A stretch of DNA of 37,038 nt from an uncultured Verrucomicrobiota bacterium (GTDB lineage: Bacteria > Verrucomicrobiota > Kiritimatiellia > RFP12 > UBA3636): contig CASEAR010000049.1 of assembly GCA_949285835.1 (NCBI GenBank), positions 1 to 37,038 of the forward strand, in the 5' to 3' direction. Shown here piece by piece: positions 7,543 through 15,875 of the stretch (position 1 is its first letter; the number at the start of each line of letters is the position of its first letter). The position numbers and the translations under genes are program-made. The notes below the pieces were generated by a model, which was not told the origin of the DNA, searched no databases, and saw nothing but the letters and a program-made list of their open reading frames with translations.

Positions 7543-8502
7543 ATGGACTTCGCAGAGATATTTAAGGTCGCGGGAATTCTGACGCCGGTATTCGCATGCG
7601 TTCTGGCGGGGGCGCTCATGCGCAGGTTCGGGTTTATCGACGAGGCTCTGGCCGCGGGGCTGAACAAGCTTATGTTCTGGGTGGCGCTTCCGTGCTTGAT
7701 AACTACGTCCATTGCGGGCGGCGCAAAAAGCGCGAACTGGGGCGGCACTGCGGCGGCACTGGCTGTGACAGTCCTTTTCATGGCGGTTTTGTCGTGGATA
7801 TCGGCGCCGATTCTGGGAATACGCAGGGAATCGCGCGGATCATTCACACAGTCCGTATTCAGGAGCAACAATGCGTACGTCGGCATACCGGTTATACTGT
7901 CCGCATTTGAAAAAACACCAGCATTGCGCGAACATGCGGCTTCGGTCGCTATACTGACGCTTGCTCCGTGCCTTATCCTTTACAATGTCCTCGCCGTGAT
8001 AGTGCTGCAAAAAACAGGTCCAAACGCATCGACGCTCGTGAAAATAAGGAAAGTTGCATCCGGAGTTATGAAGAATCCGCTAATCATCGCAAGCATTGCC
8101 GGAAGCCTGATACTTTTCCTGCAGATACATATCCCCGAACCTGTGTTCAACAGCGCCAGACTTATTGGAGAAATGTCCACCCCGGGAGCGCTCATTGCGC
8201 TCGGTGCATCCCTTACTGCGGACAGATTCAGAACATCGCTCGCGGGCGCCCACGCCGCCGCGTTTCTGAAGCTCGCTGTCTGTCCGGCAACCGGAGCCGC
8301 AGTAAGCTCGCTGTTCGGACTCGCACCCGTCGAACGCTTCGTGGTGATCGCCTATCTGTCCTGCCCCACCGCCGTGGCCTCCTTTGTCATGGCAAAAGCA
8401 ATGGGTGGAGACGCCGGCCTTGCCGGCAGCACCGTGGCGCTTACCACAGTATACTCGGTTTTTTCGCTGGCTCTTGCGATCCTGTTCGCAATGCCGTCAT
8501 AA
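7543..8502 (+). CDS. AEC-family permease
   Basis: A 319-residue integral membrane protein of the auxin efflux carrier (AEC) family. The N-terminal FKVAGILTPVFACVLAGALM and LNKLMFWVALPCLI, the mid-protein FRSNNAYVGIPVI and the C-terminal PTAVASFVMAKAMGGD with a final hydrophobic helix are typical. About ten membrane segments are arranged as two halves around a charged loop near residue 180. The start at 7543 is preferred because upstream residues in the same frame overlap upp and lack hydrophobic character; only a weak AGG precedes it. Bacterial AEC members export or import organic acids and similar small molecules. The 3' end overlaps the convergent membrane-protein gene by six bases. Confidence 0.8.
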   Translation: MDFAEIFKVAGILTPVFACVLAGALMRRFGFIDEALAAGLNKLMFWVALPCLITTSIAGGAKSANWGGTAAALAVTVLFMAVLSWISAPILGIRRESRGSFTQSVFRSNNAYVGIPVILSAFEKTPALREHAASVAILTLAPCLILYNVLAVIVLQKTGPNASTLVKIRKVASGVMKNPLIIASIAGSLILFLQIHIPEPVFNSARLIGEMSTPGALIALGASLTADRFRTSLAGAHAAAFLKLAVCPATGAAVSSLFGLAPVERFVVIAYLSCPTAVASFVMAKAMGGDAGLAGSTVALTTVYSVFSLALAILFAMPS

Positions 8503-9180
8503 TGCGCTGCTGCCGCCGGAAGAACCCGCAGAACGGCCGATCCTACACGGCGCACGTGTATTTACCTCAACAGCGTAACGGATGCCGCTGAAAAATATCA
8601 GAATATACCCGAACAATTCCATACTTTCTTCGACGGCATTTTTTACAGCCCGGCTCAAGATTTCATCATCGAAAATGAAAACCCATATAGTCTTACTGCC
8701 GACTAGCCGGGAAAAAACAAGAACGCAAAGCATTCCCACGAACAACAGAATATACCCTTTGGAACGGACAAAATCCGCCACTCCAGACACTAAATCTCCC
8801 AAATTGCGAATTCCGTAAATGACGCATCCGATGGCCACTGGTATTACGGCAATTTTCCACGACCCGTGAAAAAACGTTTCGTCGAACCATGCGTCCATTT
8901 CCCGCAGCGCCATACAAACGAGGAACAAAGACAGACATCTAATCGCGACACGATTCGGCAGGGAAACCCCGGAGATGTACCAAAAAAGGATCGAGCTGAT
9001 TCCAAGCAGCGTGATTTGCGCCGTCTCAACAAATCCATTTTCCTTCACATTCTGGAAAAGCCGCATGTCAGCATAAACAAGCGACACCATCAAAAGCACA
9101 AACAGTGACGCCACAATAAAATGCACTGCCGACCATGCGATCGCACGGACATCCTCACGGCGCAATTCACATCCCGCCAT
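8497..9180 (-). CDS. Multi-pass membrane protein, unknown, last gene of efflux operon
   Basis: A 227-residue protein with about six hydrophobic helices (roughly residues 13-37, 52-72, 80-96, 110-127, 143-162, 190-206) and a basic, Ser/Gly-rich C-terminus. No family was recognised. Its ATG begins one base after the stop of the TolC-type gene, with GGAG overlapping that stop, so it is translationally coupled and the fifth member of the marR-adaptor-pump-TolC operon. A helper role in efflux or in the envelope stress it answers to is inferred only from position. The gene ends convergently with the AEC permease. Confidence 0.65.
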   Translation of the reverse strand: MAGCELRREDVRAIAWSAVHFIVASLFVLLMVSLVYADMRLFQNVKENGFVETAQITLLGISSILFWYISGVSLPNRVAIRCLSLFLVCMALREMDAWFDETFFHGSWKIAVIPVAIGCVIYGIRNLGDLVSGVADFVRSKGYILLFVGMLCVLVFSRLVGSKTIWVFIFDDEILSRAVKNAVEESMELFGYILIFFSGIRYAVEVNTRAPCRIGRSAGSSGGSSAL

Positions 9181-9181
9181 A

Positions 9182-10543
9182 TCAGTCTCCTATAAGCAAA
9201 GAAATTGCAATCTGCGAATCAAACCAGTCATATCTGGCGGAAACTGACGCCGCCCTTGCGGAATACAGCGCCAGCTGTGCGTCGGAGCGCTCCAGCTCCG
9301 ATGCTCTCCCTACGTTATAGTTCTCAGAAACAATCCTGTAATTCTCCTCTGCCATACGCTCGGAATCCATGGCAACTTCCAGCTGGCGGGAAGCCCTTTC
9401 TGAATCGAGCACCGCCACGGTCAGCTTATTGTACAAATCAAGCTCCGCTTCAGCTGCCTTGCTCCTTGCAATACGCAGCTGCGCCACCGCGCGCTCCACA
9501 TCACGTCCGCGGCGGCCGGCCGAAAACACGCTCTGCACCACGCTGCCGCCGATTGCCGTGTTCCACACAAGCGGGAAAGATCCGCCGCCCGCGGAAAAAT
9601 CAATGCCGGCGCTGAGCGAGGGGAAGAACTCCGCTATCATCCTGTCCACATAATATCCCGCGGCCTCCGCTGAAGCCACGGCGGAGGCCAGAGCGGGGGA
9701 ATTTGTACGCGCGATATTCATCAGATCCTCAATGCCCACGCCATCATAGCCGTCTACGGAGCACTCGCCAACCTCATAAACAGGATACTCGGCGAATCCC
9801 ATAGCCAGATTTAGAGAGGCTGCAGCAGTTTTTACGTTGTTGCTGGTAGTAACCAGTTCGAGAATCGAATTGTTCCAGTCAAACTCCGCCTTTGTGACCG
9901 CGTACGAATTAACGGTACCGACGTCGAACCTGTCACGCGTCTGTTTAAGATGCTCGGCGTACTGAGCGACGCTGTCCTCCGCTACGGCGTTAAGTTCAAC
10001 GGCGCGTTTAAGATCAAAACACGCCTTACGCACATTGTACACCGCCTGAAGCTCTGCTGATCTGGCGTCGCGTTCCGCAGCGGAAAGCTCTGCAACGGCT
10101 TCGCGGGCTGCAGCACGCGTCCTGCCGAAGTCATAAACAAGCATATTGAGCGTAAGTCCAATGCTCCCTTCCCCATCCATCGAAAAACTGCCGCCGTCAA
10201 ATTCCGTATTGGAAGTGGACAGAGTATATCCGGCTGATGCGTCGATAACCGGAATGTAGGAAGCGTCTATATCACGCACGGCAAGCTGCGCAAGAATAAC
10301 AGCCTGACGCGCCTGCGAAACCGCAGGATTGTATAAAAGCGCTACATTCTCCAACTCCGGCATTGCAATCGGTCTGTCCGACGGCAGCCCTGTCTCCTCA
10401 AAACGCACAACCTTTTCACCGTTTCCTAGCGTCTTCTGCGCAACCCTGGCATCTCTTATAGCCGCGCATCCTGCGGACAATGCGAGTACACCGCAGACCG
10501 CCGCCGTCCGGCAAAGTTCAAATCCTTTTTTTGTCTTATTCAC
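9182..10543 (-). CDS. TolC-family outer-membrane efflux lipoprotein
   Basis: A 453-residue outer-membrane factor of the OprM/NodT type. The start is GTG with GAGG seven bases upstream. The signal peptide ends in a lipobox (ALSAGC, Cys near residue 25), so the protein is probably lipid-anchored. Two internally similar halves with long Ala/Glu/Arg helices and conserved turns (LLYNPAVSQAR near residue 70; TNSPALASAVASAEA near residue 285) fit the TolC duplication. It forms the outer channel of the tripartite pump encoded just upstream, with 33 bases between the RND stop and this start. Confidence 0.88.
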   Translation of the reverse strand: MNKTKKGFELCRTAAVCGVLALSAGCAAIRDARVAQKTLGNGEKVVRFEETGLPSDRPIAMPELENVALLYNPAVSQARQAVILAQLAVRDIDASYIPVIDASAGYTLSTSNTEFDGGSFSMDGEGSIGLTLNMLVYDFGRTRAAAREAVAELSAAERDARSAELQAVYNVRKACFDLKRAVELNAVAEDSVAQYAEHLKQTRDRFDVGTVNSYAVTKAEFDWNNSILELVTTSNNVKTAAASLNLAMGFAEYPVYEVGECSVDGYDGVGIEDLMNIARTNSPALASAVASAEAAGYYVDRMIAEFFPSLSAGIDFSAGGGSFPLVWNTAIGGSVVQSVFSAGRRGRDVERAVAQLRIARSKAAEAELDLYNKLTVAVLDSERASRQLEVAMDSERMAEENYRIVSENYNVGRASELERSDAQLALYSARAASVSARYDWFDSQIAISLLIGD

Positions 10544-10576
10544 TTTCGCACCTCAAATCTTCGTCCTGCCAGACTT

Positions 10577-13500
10577 TCACTCTGCGGTAATTTCACCGCG
10601 GTGAGCCTCTGCGTATTTTTCGGCCGCAGTTTTCATGTGGAACAAATGCTTAATGCGTTCACGCAGCTTCTGGAACACCGAATAAAGCGCCGGCGTAAGT
10701 ATAATGCCCACAAACGTCGCTACAAGCATTCCGGAGAATGTCGGAACGCCGATCGCCACACGGCTTCCGGCCCCAGCTCCCGTTGCAAACACAAGCGGAA
10801 GCACGCCGAACAGAAACGACCATGCCGTCATTAGCACAGCGCGGTACCTCAGGGACGCACCGTTAAGCGCCGCCTCGTTAATATCCACCCCGTGATCCCG
10901 TTCCTGCTTTGAAAACTCCACCATAAGGATGGCGTTTTTGGCAGTCAGGCCTATCAGCATGACAAGACCAAGCTGTGCATATATGGACAATGTCTCGCCA
11001 GTAATCCAAAGCCCCACCAGCGCGCCAAGGCATGCGGTGGCCACGGTCAGCATCACAGGCACAGGAATAGTCCAACTTTCATACTGCCCCACAAGAAACA
11101 GGTATGCAAAGAGCACGGCCAGCGCCATAAGACCGCCTATCTTGCCGCGGTTCTGATTCTCATGATAGCTCAGATCCGTCCATTCAACATGGTAATTGCT
11201 CGGCAAATCAAGCTCCAGAATCTTGTCCATCAGCGTCACGCTCGGCACTCCCGGTTTCGTCTGCGCCGAAACCGACGCCGCCGTCATCTTGTTGAAACGC
11301 GACATCTTGTGCGCGCCTGTGCTGTACCTCAGCTCCGCCACCGCGCTCAGCGGAACTGATTCTCCGGTGGACGATGTTATCTGAAGCCTCATTATGTCCT
11401 CTTCCGTAGCCCTGACGTCCTTACCCGCCTGCATCTTCACGTAGAAAGACTCGCCCAGAATGTTGAAGTCATTTATGTAGTATGAAGCCATCTGGCTTTG
11501 AAGAGCGAAAAAGATAGACTCTACGGGAAGCCCCATCTGCATTGCTTTTTCACGGTCAATCTCAAGATATATCTGCGGCGTCTTGGCATTGAAAGTGCTC
11601 ATCGCGTAAAGCGCATCGGGATCGGACGAAATATCGCGGCAGAACTTCTGCGTCACTTCGTCAAGCTCCTGATTGCTTATGTCGCCCTCTCCGCAAAGAT
11701 ACATTGAAATGCCCCCCGTTGCACCAAGCCCCATTATTGCAGGAGGCATGAAGCAAACAATACGGCCGTCCAAGCTCTTTTCAGCTATTTTCTGCACTTT
11801 CTGCAGAAGCGAGTGCGCCGAAAGGCTCTTGTCCTTTCTCTCATCCCAATGTTTCAGATCAAGAATCAGCATGCCCGCGTTCTCCGCGCTTCCGGAAAGG
11901 AAACCAAATCCAGCTACGCTCAGCGTGTGATCCACGCCTTCGAGTTTCTGCACCTCATCACGGAACTTGCCCACTGTGTCAATCGTACGTTCGAGCGATG
12001 CGCTCGGCGGTAGTTCTATGTTGCAGAGAATCACACCCTTGTCCTCCTCAGGGAGGAACGAGCTGTCAATCAGAGTGGAGAAGAACCATATTCCGCCGAA
12101 AACTGCTGCAAGAAGCGCCAGCGTGAGCACTCCGCGGCGCACCAGAAACCACACCATTGCAAGATAAATTTTGCGAGACCCGTTGATAATGAAATTTACG
12201 GGAGCGAATATCACCGGAGGATGCTCCGGCGGCTTGCGCAGAATCAGAGCGCACAGCGCAGGGCTCAGTGTCATGGCCACAACCGTGGAGAAACACAAGG
12301 ACACGCACATCGTCACAGCGAACTGCATGTAGATGGTGCCTACCATGCCACCGTAAAACGCCAGAGGCACGTAACATGCCACCGTGACCAGCGTCGTGGC
12401 AATGATTGCCCCCGTAATCTGTTTCATGCATTTTATCGCCGCCTCTTTCGGCGAAAGCTGTTCGCGCTCCATAAGCGCCATCGTGCCTTCCACGACAACG
12501 ATTGCATCGTCCACCAGAGATCCGATGACCAAAATAAGTCCGAACATGGTAAGAACGTTCACGCTGAACCCAATCATGAGCATGACCGGGAATGTGGCCA
12601 TCAATGACACCGGTATGGCCAGAGATGGGATAATTGTCGCGCGCCAATCCTGCAGAAACAGATACGTAATGATCACCACGAGCAAAAGCGCGGAAACAAG
12701 AGTAACTACAATCTCCCTCATGGTCACACCGATGAACTCGGTCGGATCATACGCCAACTCGAAGGTGACACCGGCCGGAAGGCGCTGCTTCAGGTCTTCA
12801 AGCACCTCTTTGACACGAGCCATGGTCTGCATGGCATTGGCTTTGCTGTCGCGGTAGAAGGACAACGCAAAGCTCTGTTTGCCGTCGTACTGCGCCAGAT
12901 GTGTATATTCTTCCGCGCCCAGCTCAACGTCGCCGATGTCCTTGACTTTTATGAAGCTGCCGTCGTCTGCCGTGCGTATCACGATATCTCCGAACTCTTC
13001 CGTCGTACGCAGACGTCCGAGCGCGTCGATCTTCATCTGAATGTAGTCGCTGCCCCCCTCAGCACCAAGCGTACCGGAAACCGCCTGTATATTCTGCGAT
13101 TCCACCGCCGACATCACTTCGCTTACCGACACGTTCAGCGCCGACATCCGCATCGGGTCTAGCCATATGCGCATAGCGTAGTTCTGAGCACCCATGATAT
13201 CCACCGACGAGACCCCGTCCACACGCTGTATATAGTCTTTGACCGTCTTAGACACGTAGTTGCTCAATTCCATAGGAGACATCGTTGTGCCGTCGGTCAT
13301 AAACGCGACCATGCCAAGCTGGTCATTTCCGCGTTCTGAGATGCTTATTCCCGTTCGGGTTACATCCGAAGGAAGCCTCGGCTCTGCGCGCTTCACCGCA
13401 TTCTGCACATTAACCATTGCAATGTCCGGATCGGTTCCGCTCTTGAACGTTATAAGACAGTAATAATTGCCGCGGTTGTCGGAATCGGAGCTGTAGTACA

Positions 13501-13729
13501 TTATGTCATCAACGCCGTTGACCTCATCCTCAATCGGGAAAGCCACCGTATCGCGCACAACTTCCGAACTCGCTCCGGTGTACGTACAGACAATGTAAAT
13601 CTGCGGAGGCGTAATGTTCGGATACTCTTCCACCGGCAGTTTGTTGATGGAAAGAATGCCGGCGAAAACCATCACTAGGCTTATAACCATGGCCAGCCTA
13701 GGCCGTTCTATAAAAATTCTTGAAAACAT
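10577..13729 (-). CDS. RND multidrug efflux pump, inner-membrane subunit (HAE1/AcrB type)
   Basis: A full-length 1050-residue RND transporter. It opens with MFSRIFIERPRLAMVISLVM and EEYPNITPPQIYI, as in AcrB/MexB. The proton-relay aspartates are present as Asp407-Asp408 in GSLVDDAIVVVE, and the matching lysine is in GLTAKNAILMVEFSKQ. Two large periplasmic loops separate the usual twelve membrane helices. It pumps substrates from the periplasm and outer leaflet through the adaptor and TolC-type partner encoded on either side, using the proton gradient. GGAG lies seven bases before the ATG. The substrate cannot be read from the sequence. Confidence 0.95.
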   Translation of the reverse strand: MFSRIFIERPRLAMVISLVMVFAGILSINKLPVEEYPNITPPQIYIVCTYTGASSEVVRDTVAFPIEDEVNGVDDIMYYSSDSDNRGNYYCLITFKSGTDPDIAMVNVQNAVKRAEPRLPSDVTRTGISISERGNDQLGMVAFMTDGTTMSPMELSNYVSKTVKDYIQRVDGVSSVDIMGAQNYAMRIWLDPMRMSALNVSVSEVMSAVESQNIQAVSGTLGAEGGSDYIQMKIDALGRLRTTEEFGDIVIRTADDGSFIKVKDIGDVELGAEEYTHLAQYDGKQSFALSFYRDSKANAMQTMARVKEVLEDLKQRLPAGVTFELAYDPTEFIGVTMREIVVTLVSALLLVVIITYLFLQDWRATIIPSLAIPVSLMATFPVMLMIGFSVNVLTMFGLILVIGSLVDDAIVVVEGTMALMEREQLSPKEAAIKCMKQITGAIIATTLVTVACYVPLAFYGGMVGTIYMQFAVTMCVSLCFSTVVAMTLSPALCALILRKPPEHPPVIFAPVNFIINGSRKIYLAMVWFLVRRGVLTLALLAAVFGGIWFFSTLIDSSFLPEEDKGVILCNIELPPSASLERTIDTVGKFRDEVQKLEGVDHTLSVAGFGFLSGSAENAGMLILDLKHWDERKDKSLSAHSLLQKVQKIAEKSLDGRIVCFMPPAIMGLGATGGISMYLCGEGDISNQELDEVTQKFCRDISSDPDALYAMSTFNAKTPQIYLEIDREKAMQMGLPVESIFFALQSQMASYYINDFNILGESFYVKMQAGKDVRATEEDIMRLQITSSTGESVPLSAVAELRYSTGAHKMSRFNKMTAASVSAQTKPGVPSVTLMDKILELDLPSNYHVEWTDLSYHENQNRGKIGGLMALAVLFAYLFLVGQYESWTIPVPVMLTVATACLGALVGLWITGETLSIYAQLGLVMLIGLTAKNAILMVEFSKQERDHGVDINEAALNGASLRYRAVLMTAWSFLFGVLPLVFATGAGAGSRVAIGVPTFSGMLVATFVGIILTPALYSVFQKLRERIKHLFHMKTAAEKYAEAHRGEITAE

Positions 13730-13763
13730 GACTTAACTCCCCAGCTAAATACCGAACCCGGGG

Positions 13764-14852
13764 TTATTTCGACACTGAAACGTCGGTAACTTCGAGTTTT
13801 GCGCCGTCATACACTTTGTGCGTCCCAAGAGAAACAACCCTCTCCCCGGCGCTGAGTCCGGATTCCACAAACCGGCGCCCGCCCTTGGTCGCACCAAGGA
13901 CAACGTCGCGGCGAGATGCAATATTGCCGTTGTCGACCACATACACATACGATCCGCCCTCCTCGTAAATAACGGCTGTGGCGTCGACGGAAGGATGGCT
14001 GACCGTACTTTCTCGCACGACATTCACGGTGACGGCCGCACCCGGAAACAAAACCCCATCCGGATTGGCAAAGCTGCCGAAGATCCGAATACTGTCAGTG
14101 TTAACGTTTGCGGTGTTGTCCACAAACTCAACCTTGCCTTTCAGAGGATACTCCTTGCCGTCCGCGGTCTGAAGGGTCAGCTCCGCGCCTTCCTTGAGAG
14201 CATCAACCGTACCGAACATAACGGCGACATCCCTGCTGCTCATGGAAAACCGCACACGCATGGGATCCGTGGAAACAATACTGGACAGCGCCCCGGACGA
14301 CGGAGTCACGTAATTGCCGGTCGTAAATGAATTCACGCTTATTACCCCGTCTATCGGCGAGGATATGACCGAATGCTTGAGATCATCCTGCGCAAGCACA
14401 AGATTTGCCTCCGCATTGTGCAGAGCCGCCTCCGCAGAATCGTTCGAGCTCACCGCGGAATCAAGCTCCTCGGATGTGGCAACGCCTTTTTCAAAAAGCG
14501 TTTTCACCCTGTCCAGCGTCTTCTTAGCATATACCGCGGCCGCCGAACACTGTGCCACCGCCGCCTCCGCCGCTTTCACAGACGCCGCGTACCTCACATC
14601 GTCAAGCTTATACAAAACCTGCCCCTTGGAGACGCGATCCCCTTCCGAGAAACCAACTTCCATTATCTCCCCGGACACCCTTGCTATTACAGAAACACTC
14701 TCTATCGGAGTAACCCGGCCCACGTATCTGCGCTGAATTACCTCCACGTCATTACTCACCGTACCGACCCCAACAGAGACCGTCTCCTCCGCCCAAAGGC
14801 ATTGAGACGCGAAAAATGACACTGCCAGAAAACAAAGTTCTCTTTTTTTCAT
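13764..14852 (-). CDS. RND efflux periplasmic adaptor (membrane fusion protein)
   Basis: A 362-residue adaptor with a signal peptide (MKKRELCFLAVSFFASQCLWA, no lipobox at the cut). The order is as in AcrA-type proteins: a first lipoyl half (VSVIARVSGEIMEVGFSEGD, near residue 53), a helical hairpin (about residues 95-155), a second lipoyl half (SSPIDGVISVN), then beta-barrel and membrane-proximal domains. GGAGG five bases before the ATG is a strong ribosome site. It links the RND pump and TolC-type channel encoded downstream. Confidence 0.92.
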   Translation of the reverse strand: MKKRELCFLAVSFFASQCLWAEETVSVGVGTVSNDVEVIQRRYVGRVTPIESVSVIARVSGEIMEVGFSEGDRVSKGQVLYKLDDVRYAASVKAAEAAVAQCSAAAVYAKKTLDRVKTLFEKGVATSEELDSAVSSNDSAEAALHNAEANLVLAQDDLKHSVISSPIDGVISVNSFTTGNYVTPSSGALSSIVSTDPMRVRFSMSSRDVAVMFGTVDALKEGAELTLQTADGKEYPLKGKVEFVDNTANVNTDSIRIFGSFANPDGVLFPGAAVTVNVVRESTVSHPSVDATAVIYEEGGSYVYVVDNGNIASRRDVVLGATKGGRRFVESGLSAGERVVSLGTHKVYDGAKLEVTDVSVSK

Positions 14853-14869
14853 TTTATCCTCCTGTTTAT

Positions 14870-15421
14870 TTAAAAATCACAACGCTGCCCCGTCGGCACA
14901 GCGCAAGCCCCGCCGTCCGCCGCACAGCAATCATGCTCGCGGACGCACGGCTGGCTGAATTCACGAAATCTCTGGTATACCAGACGAAGCATCCGGGCAA
15001 ATTCATCCTGTTCTTTTTCTCCTATATCGGAAAAAGTCTCCCCACACAGCCTCGAAAACAGAGCCTTCTTCTCCTCTGCCTCGCGTATTCCCATCTCAGT
15101 CAGACACAAAAAAAGCGACCGCCGATCGTCCGGATTGACGTGCCTTTCAACAATCCCTTTCCTGACCAGAAAATCAACCGTCTGTGAAACCGCCCCCGGC
15201 GTCACCCCGGTCAGCTCTGCAATCGTCTTCACGCTGATTTTTTTGCCTTTGTTCTCAAAGACAAACCTCACCACCCGCTCCTGAGCTACCGTTATGCGAT
15301 CCAGATTTCCTCCACCCCTGCCTACAATCAAGTCATGTACCAGCCTTGACACGGTGACAAGCTCCATAAAACAGTCGCCAATCTTCAAAGGGACGCCTTC
15401 TTCCGCATGTTCCGTTTTCAT
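14870..15421 (-). CDS. MarR-family regulator of the efflux operon
   Basis: A 183-residue winged-helix regulator. The recognition region reads TIAELTGVTPGAVSQTVDFL (about residues 66-85) and the wing VNPDDRRSLFL is intact. The C-terminus carries five cysteines in its last 26 residues (CVREHDCC, then Cys in GGAC and in RCDF), more than is usual in MarR proteins; a redox- or metal-sensing role is possible but unproven. As first gene of the operon, 17 bases before the adaptor, it very probably represses its own promoter and is released by a pump substrate. GAGG lies ten bases before the ATG. Confidence 0.88.
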   Translation of the reverse strand: MKTEHAEEGVPLKIGDCFMELVTVSRLVHDLIVGRGGGNLDRITVAQERVVRFVFENKGKKISVKTIAELTGVTPGAVSQTVDFLVRKGIVERHVNPDDRRSLFLCLTEMGIREAEEKKALFSRLCGETFSDIGEKEQDEFARMLRLVYQRFREFSQPCVREHDCCAADGGACAVPTGQRCDF

Positions 15422-15447
15422 ATATTTGATACCTCAAAAATTATTTT

Positions 15448-15470
15448 ATCGACTAAATAATTTAATCGTT
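15448..15470. promoter_or_regulatory. Probable MarR operator
   Basis: An inverted repeat with 11-base arms around one central base: ATCGACTAAAT / ATTTAATCGTT, nine of eleven positions symmetric. It lies just downstream of the marR promoter (about +12 to +34 of the expected transcript) and upstream of its ribosome site. That is the size and place expected for a self-regulating MarR dimer. Confidence 0.6.
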
Positions 15471-15488
15471 AAAACAAATTGGTGCGCG

Positions 15489-15517
15489 ATTGTATCACCG
15501 TTGTTCGGCAAAGTAAA
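15489..15517 (-). promoter_or_regulatory. Sigma70-type promoter of the efflux operon
   Basis: On the minus strand TTTACT (15512-15517) and TACAAT (15489-15494) are separated by 17 bases. The predicted start near 15482 places the inverted repeat at 15448-15470 in the early leader. Confidence 0.68.
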
Positions 15518-15851
15518 GCGTTCCGCAGATTTTTTTGCACAAAATCCGCAGCCCGGGAAAACGCAGAAAAAGGCTTAAAATATACATACCGCAGCCGCGG
15601 AACGCCGGTCTTCCGTCTGGGCAGCGCTGCGTTAAGCCGCTGACGGCGCCATTTCAGGAAATCAAAAACAGCATCAATGTACGGCCAATTGTGGACAATA
15701 GCCGGAACACAACGACGGAACGCCGCGCACAACCGCAGGAAAACCATTTAATACAGCACGCCCCGCCTGCCCGGACAGATGATGCGCCACGCCCCCTCCG
15801 GACACGGCGCGCTCCGCAGATGAAAGGAACCCCGACGTACGGAAGCGAAAT
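15518..15851. other. Gene-free stretch upstream of the efflux operon
   Basis: No convincing gene. The only structure noted is an imperfect inverted repeat at 15525-15549 (GCAGATTTT and AAAATCCGC around TTTGCAC) just upstream of the marR promoter. It is AT-rich in the arms and could bind a protein or form a weak hairpin. Open frames here run antisense to each other and lack ribosome sites. Confidence 0.4.
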
Positions 15852-15875
15852 AGGCAGCCCCGCAGGACGCCGCCT
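15852..15875 (-). terminator. Possible terminator of the tig-clpP-clpX-lpxC-like unit
   Basis: On the minus strand AGGCGGC and GCTGCCT pair six of seven (plus one G-U) around a ten-base loop, overlapping the stop codon of the LpxC-like gene. The following bases are only moderately T-rich (ATTTCGCTT), so this is a weak call. Confidence 0.35.

Noticed and set aside
12066..12647. 193-codon minus-strand frame inside the RND gene
   Set aside because: His/Arg/Cys-rich shadow frame of the well-conserved RND transporter coding sequence.
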